The position numbers were made by a program, and so were the translations under genes. A model generated the notes under the pieces. That model was not told the origin of the DNA, did no database searches, and was given only the letters and a program-made list of their open reading frames with translations. A DNA stretch of 64,000 bases from Nocardioides thalensis (GTDB lineage: Bacteria > Actinomycetota > Actinomycetes > Propionibacteriales > Nocardioidaceae): NCBI RefSeq assembly GCF_013410655.1, contig NZ_JACCFP010000001.1:4239501-4303500 (forward strand), given 5' to 3'. Positions 52,260 to 60,472 of the stretch are shown in pieces (position 1 is the first letter of the stretch; each line of letters begins with the position of its first letter).

Positions 52260-52820
52260 ATGGCCCGCGACACACGCACCCGGATGGTCCACGGCGCCGC
52301 CCGCATGGTCGGCACCCGTGGCGCCGGGCGCACCAGCCTGCGGGAGCTCGCCAAGGAGGCCGGCGTGCCCCTCGGCTCGACCTACCACCACTTTCCCGGC
52401 GGCAAGCAGCAGCTGGTCGAGGAGGCCGTCCGCACCATCGGCGCCCACATCACCCGGATCATCGAGTCGGGCCGCGAGCGCGGAGCGGGCGCTGCCCTCG
52501 ACGTCCTCTCGCAGGAGTGGCGGGCGGTCCTCGAGAGCACCGAGTTCCGCACCGGGTGCGCCGTACTCGCTGTCGCCACCGAGGACGACGAGGCGCTCGC
52601 CGGCGTGGCCACCGAGGTCTTCGCGTCGTGGGAGTCCGGGCTGGAGAGCGTGCTGGCCGACGCCGGCGTCGCGAGCGAGCGTGCGCCGCGCCTCGCCCGG
52701 ACGCTGATCGCCGCCGTCGAGGGAGCCGTGGCGCTGTGCCGCGCGGAGCGGTCGATCGCGCCGCTCGACGACGTGATGACCGAGCTGCACCTACTGCTGG
52801 CGACCGCCCTGGACCGCTGA
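52260..52820 (+). CDS. TetR/AcrR-family regulator (YxaF/LmrA-like)
   Basis: A 186-residue repressor. TRMVHGAARMVGTRGAGRTS and ELAKEAGVPLGSTYHHFPGG are the DNA-binding helices; the YHHFPGGKQQLVEEAV pattern is typical of the LmrA/YxaF branch. FRTGCAVLAVATEDDE opens the C-terminal ligand domain of that branch. ATG at 52260, with GTG at 52254 as alternative. Divergent from the hydrolase gene; it very likely represses both through the two operators. Its last 30 bases overlap the convergent DUF1275 gene. Confidence 0.9.
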   Translation: MARDTRTRMVHGAARMVGTRGAGRTSLRELAKEAGVPLGSTYHHFPGGKQQLVEEAVRTIGAHITRIIESGRERGAGAALDVLSQEWRAVLESTEFRTGCAVLAVATEDDEALAGVATEVFASWESGLESVLADAGVASERAPRLARTLIAAVEGAVALCRAERSIAPLDDVMTELHLLLATALDR

Positions 52821-53510
52821 CGCCGCCTGCGCCGCGGGTGCGTGCAGCGCGCCGGTCACCGTGACGGCCGCGGTGATCACGCCGGCCACCAGCAGCCCCA
52901 CCGCCAGGTGCACCTCGAGCATCAGCGTGCCGGCGGCGGCGCCGAGGACGATCAGCGACACGGCCAGGAACCGGCGCCAGCCGTGGTGGTGCCGCCCGTT
53001 GCCGAAGACCGAGTCGGCGGCGAAGCCGATGATCGTCGACGTCACGACGACCGTGGAGACCTCCGGCACCGCGACGTGACGGGCGGTCGCGGCCTGCACG
53101 CCCATCGCCACGGCCGCCGTCGTCGTCGCGGTGACGCGCACGTGCTGCTCGGGGTCCTCGCCGACCACGAACAGCACCACGGCGAGGCCGAACATCAGCA
53201 CCGCGACGATGGCGAAGAGGACCGTCGTCGCGCGTGTCCACGAGGTCGTGGCCCGTCGCAGCGCGCGGCCCGCGAGCGCGGCGCCGGCCATGAACCCGGC
53301 CAGCGCCAGCGCCGGGCCGAGCACGGGCAGGTCCTCGCCGCCGGCGACACCCATGCCGAGGATGACCACGTTGCCGGTCATGTTGCCGGTGAACACCCGG
53401 TCGAGGCCGAGGAAGCCGACCGCGTCGTTGATGCCCGCCGAGAACGTCAGCGCCAGCATCAGCCACAGGTGCAGCCGGTCGGCCGGCAGGGAGCGGAGGC
53501 GGGCGATCAC
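52791..53510 (-). CDS. DUF1275 (YoaK-type) membrane protein
   Basis: A 239-residue membrane protein with six hydrophobic segments. LMLALTFSAGINDAVGFLGL and DRVFTGNMTGNVVILGMGVA (residues about 16-55) are the diagnostic DUF1275 blocks, including the TGNMTGN motif. The next helices (VLGPALALAGFMAGAALAGR, VLFAIVAVLMFGLAVVLFVV) and a final pair follow. Function is unknown. The 3' end overlaps the TetR gene by 30 bp. Confidence 0.9.
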   Translation of the reverse strand: MIARLRSLPADRLHLWLMLALTFSAGINDAVGFLGLDRVFTGNMTGNVVILGMGVAGGEDLPVLGPALALAGFMAGAALAGRALRRATTSWTRATTVLFAIVAVLMFGLAVVLFVVGEDPEQHVRVTATTTAAVAMGVQAATARHVAVPEVSTVVVTSTIIGFAADSVFGNGRHHHGWRRFLAVSLIVLGAAAGTLMLEVHLAVGLLVAGVITAAVTVTGALHAPAAQAASAVQGGRQQ

Positions 53511-53544
53511 GCAACCATTTTCGCGGACCGAGTCACCGCGCCGG

Positions 53545-54924
53545 TCAGGCGGGCTCGTCCTCGATCCGGTCGCGGTTGGCCTCGATCAGGCCGGCGTACC
53601 ACTCGAACGACCGCTTCGGCGTGCGCTGCTGGGTCTCGCGGTCGACGTGCACCAGGCCGTACGGCGCCGTGTACCCGCGTCGCCACTCCCAGGCATCGAG
53701 GAGCGTCCAGACGTAGAGCCCGCGCACGTCGACGCCCCGCCGTACGGCGGCCGCGACGGCCTCCACGTGCGCGGCGAGCCACTCGATCCGCTGCTGGTCG
53801 TCGACGACGCCCGTCTCGTCGGGCGTGTCGACGTACGCCGCGCCGCACTCGGTGATGACGAGCGGCGGCAGGCCCGCGCGGTAGCGGGCGCGGGTCATGA
53901 TCAGCCACTCCCGCAGCGCCTCGGGCACGACCGCCCAGCCCGCGTCGGTGCTCGGCCGGCCGAGCACCTCCATGAACCGGAACGGGCTGTCGGCGTTCTC
54001 GTCGGTCGTGGCCGCCACCCGCAGCGGGCTGTAGTAGCTGACGCCGTAGAAGTCGAGCGGCTGGCGGATCGTCGCGAGGTCGCCGGGCTGCACGTACTGG
54101 TCCATGACCTCGGCGACGTCCTCGGGATAGCGGCCGAAGATCATCGGCTCGAGGAACATCCCGTTCCAGAGCTGGTCGAAGAGCTTCGTCACGCCGACGT
54201 CGGCCTCGTCGTCGCTCGCCGGCCACATCGGCGAGTGGTTGTTGGAGCACCCGACCTCCGCCGCGCCGAGGCGCCGCAGCTCGATCGCGGCGCGGCCGTG
54301 CGCGAGCAGCAGGTGGTGAGCCGCTGGGAGGCAGTCGAAGAGGAGGTGCTGGCCCGGGGCGTGCTCCCCGATGCCGTAGCCGCGCATCGCGACCACGCTC
54401 GGCTCGGTGATCGGGATCCACTGGTGGACCCGGTCGGCGAGCCGCTCGCCCACGACCGCGGTGTACTCGGCGAACGCGTCGACCGTCGACCGGTTGAGCC
54501 AGCCGCCGTCGTCCTGCAGCGCCTGCGGGAGGTCCCAGTGGTAGAGCGAGACCACCGGCTCGATGCCGGCGGTGAGCAGCCGGTCGACGAGGCGGTCGTA
54601 GTGGTCGAGGCCGCGCTGGTTGACCTCGCCGCGCCCGGTCGGCAGCACGCGCGGCCACGCGATCGAGAACTGGTAGCCCGGCGCGCCCAGCCGCGCGAGC
54701 AGCGCGACGTCCTCCTCCACGCGGTGGTAGTGGTCGGCCGCCGTGCTCGCGTCGGTGCCGTCGTCGATGGCGCCGGGCAGGGCCGCGAAGGCGTCCCAGA
54801 TGCTCGGGCCGCGCCCGTCCTCGACGGTCGCGCCCTCGATCGGGTACGCCGCCGTGGAGACGCCGAAGCGGAAGCCCCCAGGCAGCCTTGGGTACGGCGC
54901 CGGACCCGGCGCGTCGGAGGCCAC
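53545..54924 (-). CDS. GH1-family glycoside hydrolase with altered sugar-binding residues
   Basis: A 459-residue GH1 (beta-glucosidase-like) barrel: FRFGVSTAAYPIEG, VSLYHWDLPQALQDDGGWLN, WIPITEPSVVAMRGYG (acid/base Glu174), LVITECGAAY (nucleophile Glu) and YVWTLLDAWEWRRGYTAPYG. Both catalytic glutamates and HWD are present, but several -1 subsite residues differ from the family: Gln of AxYQ(x)EG is Pro28, Asn of NEP is Thr173, Asn of TENG is Cys, and Asn of GxNYY is Ser. The substrate is therefore probably not a simple glucoside. GTG start; 15 bp from the divergent pirin gene. Confidence 0.88.
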   Translation of the reverse strand: MASDAPGPAPYPRLPGGFRFGVSTAAYPIEGATVEDGRGPSIWDAFAALPGAIDDGTDASTAADHYHRVEEDVALLARLGAPGYQFSIAWPRVLPTGRGEVNQRGLDHYDRLVDRLLTAGIEPVVSLYHWDLPQALQDDGGWLNRSTVDAFAEYTAVVGERLADRVHQWIPITEPSVVAMRGYGIGEHAPGQHLLFDCLPAAHHLLLAHGRAAIELRRLGAAEVGCSNNHSPMWPASDDEADVGVTKLFDQLWNGMFLEPMIFGRYPEDVAEVMDQYVQPGDLATIRQPLDFYGVSYYSPLRVAATTDENADSPFRFMEVLGRPSTDAGWAVVPEALREWLIMTRARYRAGLPPLVITECGAAYVDTPDETGVVDDQQRIEWLAAHVEAVAAAVRRGVDVRGLYVWTLLDAWEWRRGYTAPYGLVHVDRETQQRTPKRSFEWYAGLIEANRDRIEDEPA

Positions 54925-54939
54925 GGCACAATCCTGCCT

Positions 54940-55629
54940 GTGACGGTGAAGGTTCGCAGATCAAACGCCCGATTCCTGGACCGGAACCCCGGTCTCCTGA
55001 CGCGGCACGCCTTCGCTTTCGGGGCGCACTACGACCCCGAGTGGGCGTCGTTCGGTCCGATGGTCTGCCACGACGACCACCTCCTCGGCACCGGCCGGGG
55101 CTTCGACGAGCACCCGCACAGCGGGCTGGAGATCGTGACGACCGTGCTTTCCGGCGAGCTGGTGCACACCGACTCGACCGGCACCGAGCGCACCCTGGGC
55201 GCCGGCGAGGTGGCCGTGCTGTCGGCCGGCGCGGGCGTTCGGCACTCCGAGATGGCGTCGACCGCCGGGCCGGCGCGATTCGTGCAGGTCTGGCTCACGC
55301 CGGACGACGCCGAGCGCGATCCCGCCTACGCGTCCGCTGCTGTCGATGCGGCGCCGGGCGCGGGCCTGGTGCCGGTGGCCGGCGCTGACGGCCCGCTCCC
55401 GGTCGGCGTCGCCGGCGCTGCGTACGCCGTCGCCCGGCTCGATGCGGGCGAGACGCTCACCCTGCCGGCGGCCCCGCGCCTCCACGTGTACGTCGCCTCC
55501 GGTGCCCTGCTCCGCTCCTCGCTGGCCGAGCCGCTGCACGACGGCGACGCGTTCCTCATGACCGACGAGCCCGCGCACGAGGTCGCGGCCGGCGTACCCA
55601 CCGACCTGCTGGTGTGGTCCCTCCCCTGA
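54940..55629 (+). CDS. Pirin-family cupin protein
   Basis: A 229-residue protein of two cupin barrels. The N-terminal barrel carries the metal-binding pirin motif: GFDEHPHSGLEIVTTVLSGE (HxH...E) and GAGVRHSEMAS. Pirins include quercetin dioxygenases and transcription cofactors; the activity here is not known. GTG at 54940 is used, 15 bp from the start of the divergent GH1 gene, so their promoters overlap the opposite coding sequences. The stop (55627-55629) adjoins the repeat at 55630. Confidence 0.88.
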   Translation: MTVKVRRSNARFLDRNPGLLTRHAFAFGAHYDPEWASFGPMVCHDDHLLGTGRGFDEHPHSGLEIVTTVLSGELVHTDSTGTERTLGAGEVAVLSAGAGVRHSEMASTAGPARFVQVWLTPDDAERDPAYASAAVDAAPGAGLVPVAGADGPLPVGVAGAAYAVARLDAGETLTLPAAPRLHVYVASGALLRSSLAEPLHDGDAFLMTDEPAHEVAAGVPTDLLVWSLP

Positions 55630-55780
55630 CGCCGAGTTGTAGGTGATGGCGCGCCCAGTTGGAGGTGATGGTCATTCGACCTGTCCTGCGGCGGCGACGT
55701 ACGACGCCGCTCTCACCCCGAGGCACATCTCGACCCGCCATCACTCACAACTCGGCGGACCACCACTCGCGACTCGGCGG
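55630..55780. repeat. Paired inverted repeat cassette between convergent genes
   Basis: Two related units on the left (CGCCGAGTTGTAGGTGATGG at 55630-55651; GCGCCCAGTTGGAGGTGATG at 55651-55673) and two inverted units on the right (CGCCATCACTCACAACTCGG at 55736-55757; 55758-55780). The outer pair matches at 20 of 22 bases. The 62-bp centre contains a GCGGCG/CGCCGC hairpin. The units begin or end precisely at the TGA codons of the pirin and the kinase genes. Confidence 0.8.
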
Positions 55781-56698
55781 TCAGGCGAGCATGCGGACGG
55801 CGCCGGGGCGGAGCTCGACGGTGAGCGGGTCGGCGGCCGTGCCGAGGGAGCCGAGCGGCTCGCCGTCGGCGCCGGCGGGGACCGCGCTGCCGTCGTCGTA
55901 GGTGCCGCTGATCGTGACCCGCCGGCCGCGGAGCACGGTCACCTCGTCGAGGGCGACGTGGCTGCCGTCGTAGGCCTTGGGCAGCGACCTGATGAGGTCG
56001 AGGCGTCCGGCCGCCTCGATGACGACCACGTCGAGCGCGCCGTCGTCGACCACGGCCGACGGCGCGATGTGGACGCCCTTGCCGTAATAGCCGGAGTTGG
56101 CCACCACGACACACGCGGCGCGGTGCTGCGAGTGCTGCACACCGTCGTCACCCTCGAGCGTGACGGCGAGGTCGAAGGGGCGGTACGTCGCCAACGCGCG
56201 CACCGTGGCGACCGGGTACTGGAGCTTCGACGGCAGCCAGTGTGACCGGTTGACCAGCTCGCCGGCGCGCGCGTCGACCCCGCAGTAGACCGAGCCCGCC
56301 ACCAGCACCTCCGCGCCGCCGGTCACCGCGAGCAGGTCGATCGGCCGCGGCTCGCCTGTCTCGAGCAACCGCACCTGAGCGTCGGCATCGGCCGGCAGGT
56401 CGAGCTGGCGCACGAAGTCGTTGCCCCGCCCCGCGGGCAGCACCGCGAGCACGCCGCCGGCCCGGGCGACCTCGCCCGCGACCGACGACAGCATCCCGTC
56501 GCCACCGACGGCGACCACGACCGAGCCCGCCGCGACGGCCGCCTTCACGAGCGGGGGTACGTCGGCCGCCGAGCTCGTGTAGGTCACCTCGACCGCGGCA
56601 CCGGCCTCCCGGAGCCGCCGGGCGACCGGCACGACGACCCGCGGCGCCGTACCTCCGCCGGACGTGGGGTTGACCAGGAAGCTGTAGGACCGCGTCAC
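55781..56698 (-). CDS. Diacylglycerol kinase-family lipid kinase (DagK type)
   Basis: A 305-residue lipid kinase. FLVNPTSGGGTAPRVVVPVA is the opening loop, VVAVGGDGMLSSVAGEVARA the GGDG nucleotide motif (about 68-87), and LPAGRGNDFVRQL the following GxGND loop. The C-terminal beta-sandwich (VVVANSGYYGKGVHIAPSAV, DGALDVVVIEA) is complete. It would phosphorylate diacylglycerol or a related lipid with ATP. GTG at 56698 overlaps the TGA of the flavoprotein gene, so the two are co-translated. The same pair is seen as Rv2251-Rv2252 in M. tuberculosis. Confidence 0.9.
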   Translation of the reverse strand: MTRSYSFLVNPTSGGGTAPRVVVPVARRLREAGAAVEVTYTSSAADVPPLVKAAVAAGSVVVAVGGDGMLSSVAGEVARAGGVLAVLPAGRGNDFVRQLDLPADADAQVRLLETGEPRPIDLLAVTGGAEVLVAGSVYCGVDARAGELVNRSHWLPSKLQYPVATVRALATYRPFDLAVTLEGDDGVQHSQHRAACVVVANSGYYGKGVHIAPSAVVDDGALDVVVIEAAGRLDLIRSLPKAYDGSHVALDEVTVLRGRRVTISGTYDDGSAVPAGADGEPLGSLGTAADPLTVELRPGAVRMLA

Positions 56699-58305
56699 GG
56701 GATCAGCACCCCGGGGTTCAGCACGCCCTGCGGGTCGAGGGCGGCCTTGACCGCCCGCAGCGCCGCGACGCCCACCTCGCCGATCTCGGCGGCCAGGTAG
56801 GGCTTGTGGTCGGTGCCGACGGCGTGGTGGTGGCTGATCGCCGCGCCGCACGCGACGATCGCCTCGCACGCGGCCGCCTTGGCGGGCAGCCACCGCTCGA
56901 GCGGCTGCTCGCCGCCCTCGGTCGCGACCGTGAAGTAGAGGGAGCAGCCGGTCGCGTAGACGTGGGAGATGTGGCAGAGCACCAGCGTGCCCTCGCCGAG
57001 CGTCTCGGTGAGCGCCGCGGACACGGCACGGTAGAGCTCGTCGCGCTTGGACCAGAACGTCGCGGTCTCCAGCGTCTCCACCAGCACGCCGACGTCGAGC
57101 AGCGAGTCGCGGAGGTACGGCGCCGCGAACCTGCCCTCCGACCAGGACTCGCCGGGCTCGGGACCGAGCGCGGTGCCGCCGAGCTTCTCGAGCGCGGCGG
57201 TGACCGCCGCCTGCTTGGCCGCGACGGCCTCGGGCGTGCCCTCGTAGCCGGCGATCATCAGGCAGCCGCCGGAGGCAACGGATCCCGCGGAGCCCTCGCC
57301 GCCGATCGCGTCGGGGCGGGCGAGGTTGATCGCGGTCTCGTTCTCGTCGGAGAGCCGGAGCACGGTGGGCAGCAGGTCGGACTGCGCGAGCGCCCGCATC
57401 GCGTCGGCGCCGGCGGCGAACGACGGCCAGTGCCAGCCCTCGTAGACCTTGACCTCCGGCAGCGGTCGGACCCGCACGGTCACCTCGGTGATGACGCCGA
57501 ACGCGCCCTCCGAGCCGAGGAACAGCTCGCGCAGGTCGGGGCCGGACGCGTTTGCCGGCGAGGAGCCGAGCCGCACGTCCCCGCTGGGGGTGGCGACGCG
57601 CAGCCCGACGACCATCGAGTCGAACCGGCCGTAGCCGGCGCTCGACTGGCCGCTCGACCGGGTCACGGCGAAGCCGCCGATCGACGCGAACTCGAACGAC
57701 TGCGGGTAGTGGCCCAGCATCAGGCCCTGCTCGGCGAGCAGCGCCTCGGCCTCGGGGCCGCGGAGGCCCGGCTCGAGGACGGCGGTCGACGAGACCGGGT
57801 CGACCGACAGCAGGCGACGCATGCCGCCGAGGTCGAGTGACACGACGCCGGCGAAGCCCGCCCGGTCGACGGCCAGGCCGCCGGTGACCGCGGTGCCGCC
57901 GCCGAACGGGGTCACCGCCACCCGGTGCTCGGCCGCCCAGCCGAGGAGCGCCTGCACCTCGTCGTGCCCACGGGGGCGGACCACGACGTCCGGGGCGTCG
58001 GACAGGTCGCCGGCGCGCTGGCGCAGCAGGTCGGGCGTCGACTTGCCGCGGGTGCGCACCCGCCGTATTTCGTCGTCGACGATCACCTGCTCCTCGCCGA
58101 GGAGGGAGCGGAGGGAGTCGAGCAGCTCGGCGGCCAGCGCCGGCGCGGGCACCGTCACGTCCTCGCGCGCCGGGGTGTCGCCGAGCGGGAACACCATGCC
58201 GACGAGGCCGCGGACGCTGTCCGGGAGCGGGCCCGCCTCGGCCGGGTCGCCCCACCGGGTGGCGGGCATCTCGGGCTGGCGGCGGTCGGTGCTGAGCTCG
58301 GTCAT
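56695..58305 (-). CDS. FAD-binding oxidase, alkylglycerone-phosphate-synthase-like
   Basis: A 536-residue flavoprotein of the vanillyl-alcohol-oxidase fold. VVVRPRGHDEVQALLGWAAE and VAVTPFGGGTAVTGGLAVDR form the FAD PP-loop, SIGGFAVTRSSGQSSAGYGR and FDSMVVGLRVATPSG match alkyldihydroxyacetonephosphate synthase, and ISHHHAVGTDHKPYLAAEIG carries its three-His motif. Alkylglycerone-phosphate synthases replace an acyl by an alkyl chain to make ether lipids. Neighbouring lipid kinase and glycerol-3-phosphate dehydrogenase fit lipid synthesis. ATG at 58305 lies at the edge of the operator shared with the TetR gene. Confidence 0.88.
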   Translation of the reverse strand: MTELSTDRRQPEMPATRWGDPAEAGPLPDSVRGLVGMVFPLGDTPAREDVTVPAPALAAELLDSLRSLLGEEQVIVDDEIRRVRTRGKSTPDLLRQRAGDLSDAPDVVVRPRGHDEVQALLGWAAEHRVAVTPFGGGTAVTGGLAVDRAGFAGVVSLDLGGMRRLLSVDPVSSTAVLEPGLRGPEAEALLAEQGLMLGHYPQSFEFASIGGFAVTRSSGQSSAGYGRFDSMVVGLRVATPSGDVRLGSSPANASGPDLRELFLGSEGAFGVITEVTVRVRPLPEVKVYEGWHWPSFAAGADAMRALAQSDLLPTVLRLSDENETAINLARPDAIGGEGSAGSVASGGCLMIAGYEGTPEAVAAKQAAVTAALEKLGGTALGPEPGESWSEGRFAAPYLRDSLLDVGVLVETLETATFWSKRDELYRAVSAALTETLGEGTLVLCHISHVYATGCSLYFTVATEGGEQPLERWLPAKAAACEAIVACGAAISHHHAVGTDHKPYLAAEIGEVGVAALRAVKAALDPQGVLNPGVLIP

Positions 58306-58325
58306 GTGTTACAGTGTGACACATG
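58303..58325. promoter_or_regulatory. Operator filling the entire 17-bp gap of divergent genes
   Basis: CATGTGTTACA-G-TGTGACACATG is an inverted repeat with one mismatched pair in 11. Its outer triplets are the start codons of the flavoprotein (minus strand) and TetR (plus strand) genes. Binding of TetR here would block both promoters and both starts. With no room for leaders, both mRNAs may be leaderless. Confidence 0.65.
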
Positions 58326-58925
58326 ACGTCACTTCGTCACAAGCCGGAGCCGGACCGCAGCCCGCGCGACGCCTACCTCGACGCGGCGCGCGCCTGCATC
58401 CTCGACGTCGGCTGGCGCCGCACGACGCTCACCGAGGTCGCCCGCCGCGCGGGCGTCTCGCGGATGACGATCTACCGCACGTGGGCCGACATGCCGCGCC
58501 TGCTCGCCGACCTGATGACCCGTGAGTGGGGCGAGCTCGTCGCCGAGACCACCAGCGCCGACGACGGCACCGTGCCCGGCCCCGAGCAGGTGGCCGACGC
58601 CCTGGTCCGCGCGGTGAAGGCGCTGCGCGACAACGAGCTGTTCGTGCGGATCGTCGAGCTCGACCCCGAGCTGATCCTCCCCTACCTGCTGTCCCGCCGC
58701 GGTCGGTCGCAGGACCTCGTGCTCGAGGTGCTGGTCGCCGCGATCCTCGCCGGCCAGGACGCCGGCAGCGTCCGAGCCGGCGACGCGCAGACCATCGCGC
58801 GCACGCTGCTGCTCGCGGTCCACGGGTTCGTGCTGTCGGCCCAGACGATGGTCGACGACGCCGTGACCGAGCAGGCGCTCGAGGCCGAGCTGCACCGCCT
58901 GGTCGTGGAGGTGCTCGCCCCGTGA
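58323..58925 (+). CDS. TetR-family regulator of the lipid locus
   Basis: A 200-residue repressor. AYLDAARACILDVGWRRTTL, then EVARRAGVSRMTIYRTWADM is the helix-turn-helix. The C-terminal part is a helical ligand-binding domain (LLLAVHGFVLSAQTMVDDAV). The gene sits between the divergent flavoprotein and the downstream GlpD, as Rv2250c does in M. tuberculosis. It presumably binds the palindrome at its own start. GTGA overlap with GlpD. Confidence 0.9.
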   Translation: MTSLRHKPEPDRSPRDAYLDAARACILDVGWRRTTLTEVARRAGVSRMTIYRTWADMPRLLADLMTREWGELVAETTSADDGTVPGPEQVADALVRAVKALRDNELFVRIVELDPELILPYLLSRRGRSQDLVLEVLVAAILAGQDAGSVRAGDAQTIARTLLLAVHGFVLSAQTMVDDAVTEQALEAELHRLVVEVLAP

Positions 58926-60472
58926 CCCCGACCCGCATCACGCCCGGCCTGGCCGGCGCGCCGTCCGACGTCGACCTCGTCGTCGTCGGCCTCGGCGTCA
59001 CCGGCGCAGGCGTCGCGCTCGACGCGGCGACCCGCGGCCTCCGGGTGCTCGCGGTGGACGCCCACGACCTGGCCTTCGGTACGTCGCGCTTCTCGTCCAA
59101 GCTGGTGCACGGCGGCCTGCGCTACCTCGCCAGCGGCCACGTCGGCATCGCCCACGAGAGCGCGGTCGAGCGCGGCATCCTGATGGAGACCACGGCCCCC
59201 CACCTCACCCGCTCGATGGCGACGCTCATCCCGCTCTCGGCCTCGGTCGACCGGCTGCACGCCACCATCGCCCGCGGCGGTCTCTTCGCCGGCGACCTGC
59301 TGCGCCGCGCCGCCCGCACGAGCGAGGGCACCCTCCCCCGGCCCCGGCGGATCGACCGCGGCGACACGCTGCGCTACGCCCCGCCGCTGCGCCACGACGG
59401 CCTGCGCGGCGGACTGCTCGGCTGGGACGGCCAGCTCGAGGACGACGCCCGCCTCGTCACCACCATCGCCCGGACCGCCGCCCAGCACGGCGCCGCCGTC
59501 CACACCCGCGCCCGGGTCCTGTCCGCGACCGGCACGCTCGTGACCCTCCGCGACGAGCTGACCGGCGCCGTACGCGACGTCCGGACCCGCATGGTCGTCA
59601 ACGCCGCCGGCGTCTGGGCCGGCGACCTGGTCGACGAGATCAAGCTGCGCCCGTCGCGCGGCACCCACCTGGTGCTCCGCGCCGACACGCTCCCGGGCCT
59701 CGGGGCGGCGGTGTTCGCGCCGATCCCCGGCGAGTCCAACCGCTTCGTGCTCGTGCTGCCCCAGCCCGACGGCACGATCTACGTCGGCCTCACCGACGAG
59801 CCCGTCGAGGGACCGATCCCCGACGTGGCCGTGCCGACCGAGGTCGAGATCGGCTTCCTCCTCGACGTCGTGTCCGCGTCGTTCGAGCGACCGCTGCGCC
59901 GCTCCGACGTCGTCGGCGCGTACGCCGGGCTCCGGCCGCTGCTCGACAGCGGCGACGACCACACCGCCGACCTCTCCCGCAAGCACGCCACCGTCGTCAG
60001 CCGCACCGGGGTCGTCACCATCGTCGGCGGCAAGCTGACGACGTACCGCCAGATGGCCGAGGACGCCGTCGACGCCGCGGTCGCCCGTGCCGGCCTCGCC
60101 GCCGGCGCGTGCGTGACCCGCACCCTCCCGCTCTCCGGCGCGGCGCCCCGCGCCGAGCTCACCGCCCTCGCCGCCGCCGACGGCCGCCCCGGCTTCGCCC
60201 GGCTGGTCCGCAGGTACGGCGTCGACGCCGCCCTCGTCCTGGGTTCCGCAGCCGCCGCGACCGGCCTGTCCGACGCCGCGCTGCTCGCGCCGGCCGGCGA
60301 CACCGTCCCGGTCACCCTCGCCGAGCTCGTCTTCGGCATCACCCACGAGGGCGCCCACGACATCGACGACCTCCTCGACCGGCGCACCCGGGTCGGCCTT
60401 GTCCCGCTCGATAGGACCGTTGCCGAGCCGCTGGCGCGACGGGCCCTGGAGCTCGTGGGGGCCTCTGCCTGA
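58922..60472 (+). CDS. glpD: FAD-dependent glycerol-3-phosphate dehydrogenase
   Basis: A 516-residue flavoprotein. LVVVGLGVTGAGVALDAATR is the FAD GxGxxG motif, then FGTSRFSSKLVHGGLRYL, RMVVNAAGVWAGDLVDEI, LRPSRGTHLVLRADTLP, YVGLTDEPVEGPIPDV and IVGGKLTTYRQMAEDAVDAA, all standard for GlpD. It oxidises glycerol-3-phosphate to dihydroxyacetone phosphate at the membrane, passing electrons to quinone. Here it could supply DHAP for the neighbouring ether-lipid-type enzyme. GTG start overlaps the TetR stop. Syntenic to Rv2249c. Confidence 0.93.
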   Translation: MTPTRITPGLAGAPSDVDLVVVGLGVTGAGVALDAATRGLRVLAVDAHDLAFGTSRFSSKLVHGGLRYLASGHVGIAHESAVERGILMETTAPHLTRSMATLIPLSASVDRLHATIARGGLFAGDLLRRAARTSEGTLPRPRRIDRGDTLRYAPPLRHDGLRGGLLGWDGQLEDDARLVTTIARTAAQHGAAVHTRARVLSATGTLVTLRDELTGAVRDVRTRMVVNAAGVWAGDLVDEIKLRPSRGTHLVLRADTLPGLGAAVFAPIPGESNRFVLVLPQPDGTIYVGLTDEPVEGPIPDVAVPTEVEIGFLLDVVSASFERPLRRSDVVGAYAGLRPLLDSGDDHTADLSRKHATVVSRTGVVTIVGGKLTTYRQMAEDAVDAAVARAGLAAGACVTRTLPLSGAAPRAELTALAAADGRPGFARLVRRYGVDAALVLGSAAAATGLSDAALLAPAGDTVPVTLAELVFGITHEGAHDIDDLLDRRTRVGLVPLDRTVAEPLARRALELVGASA

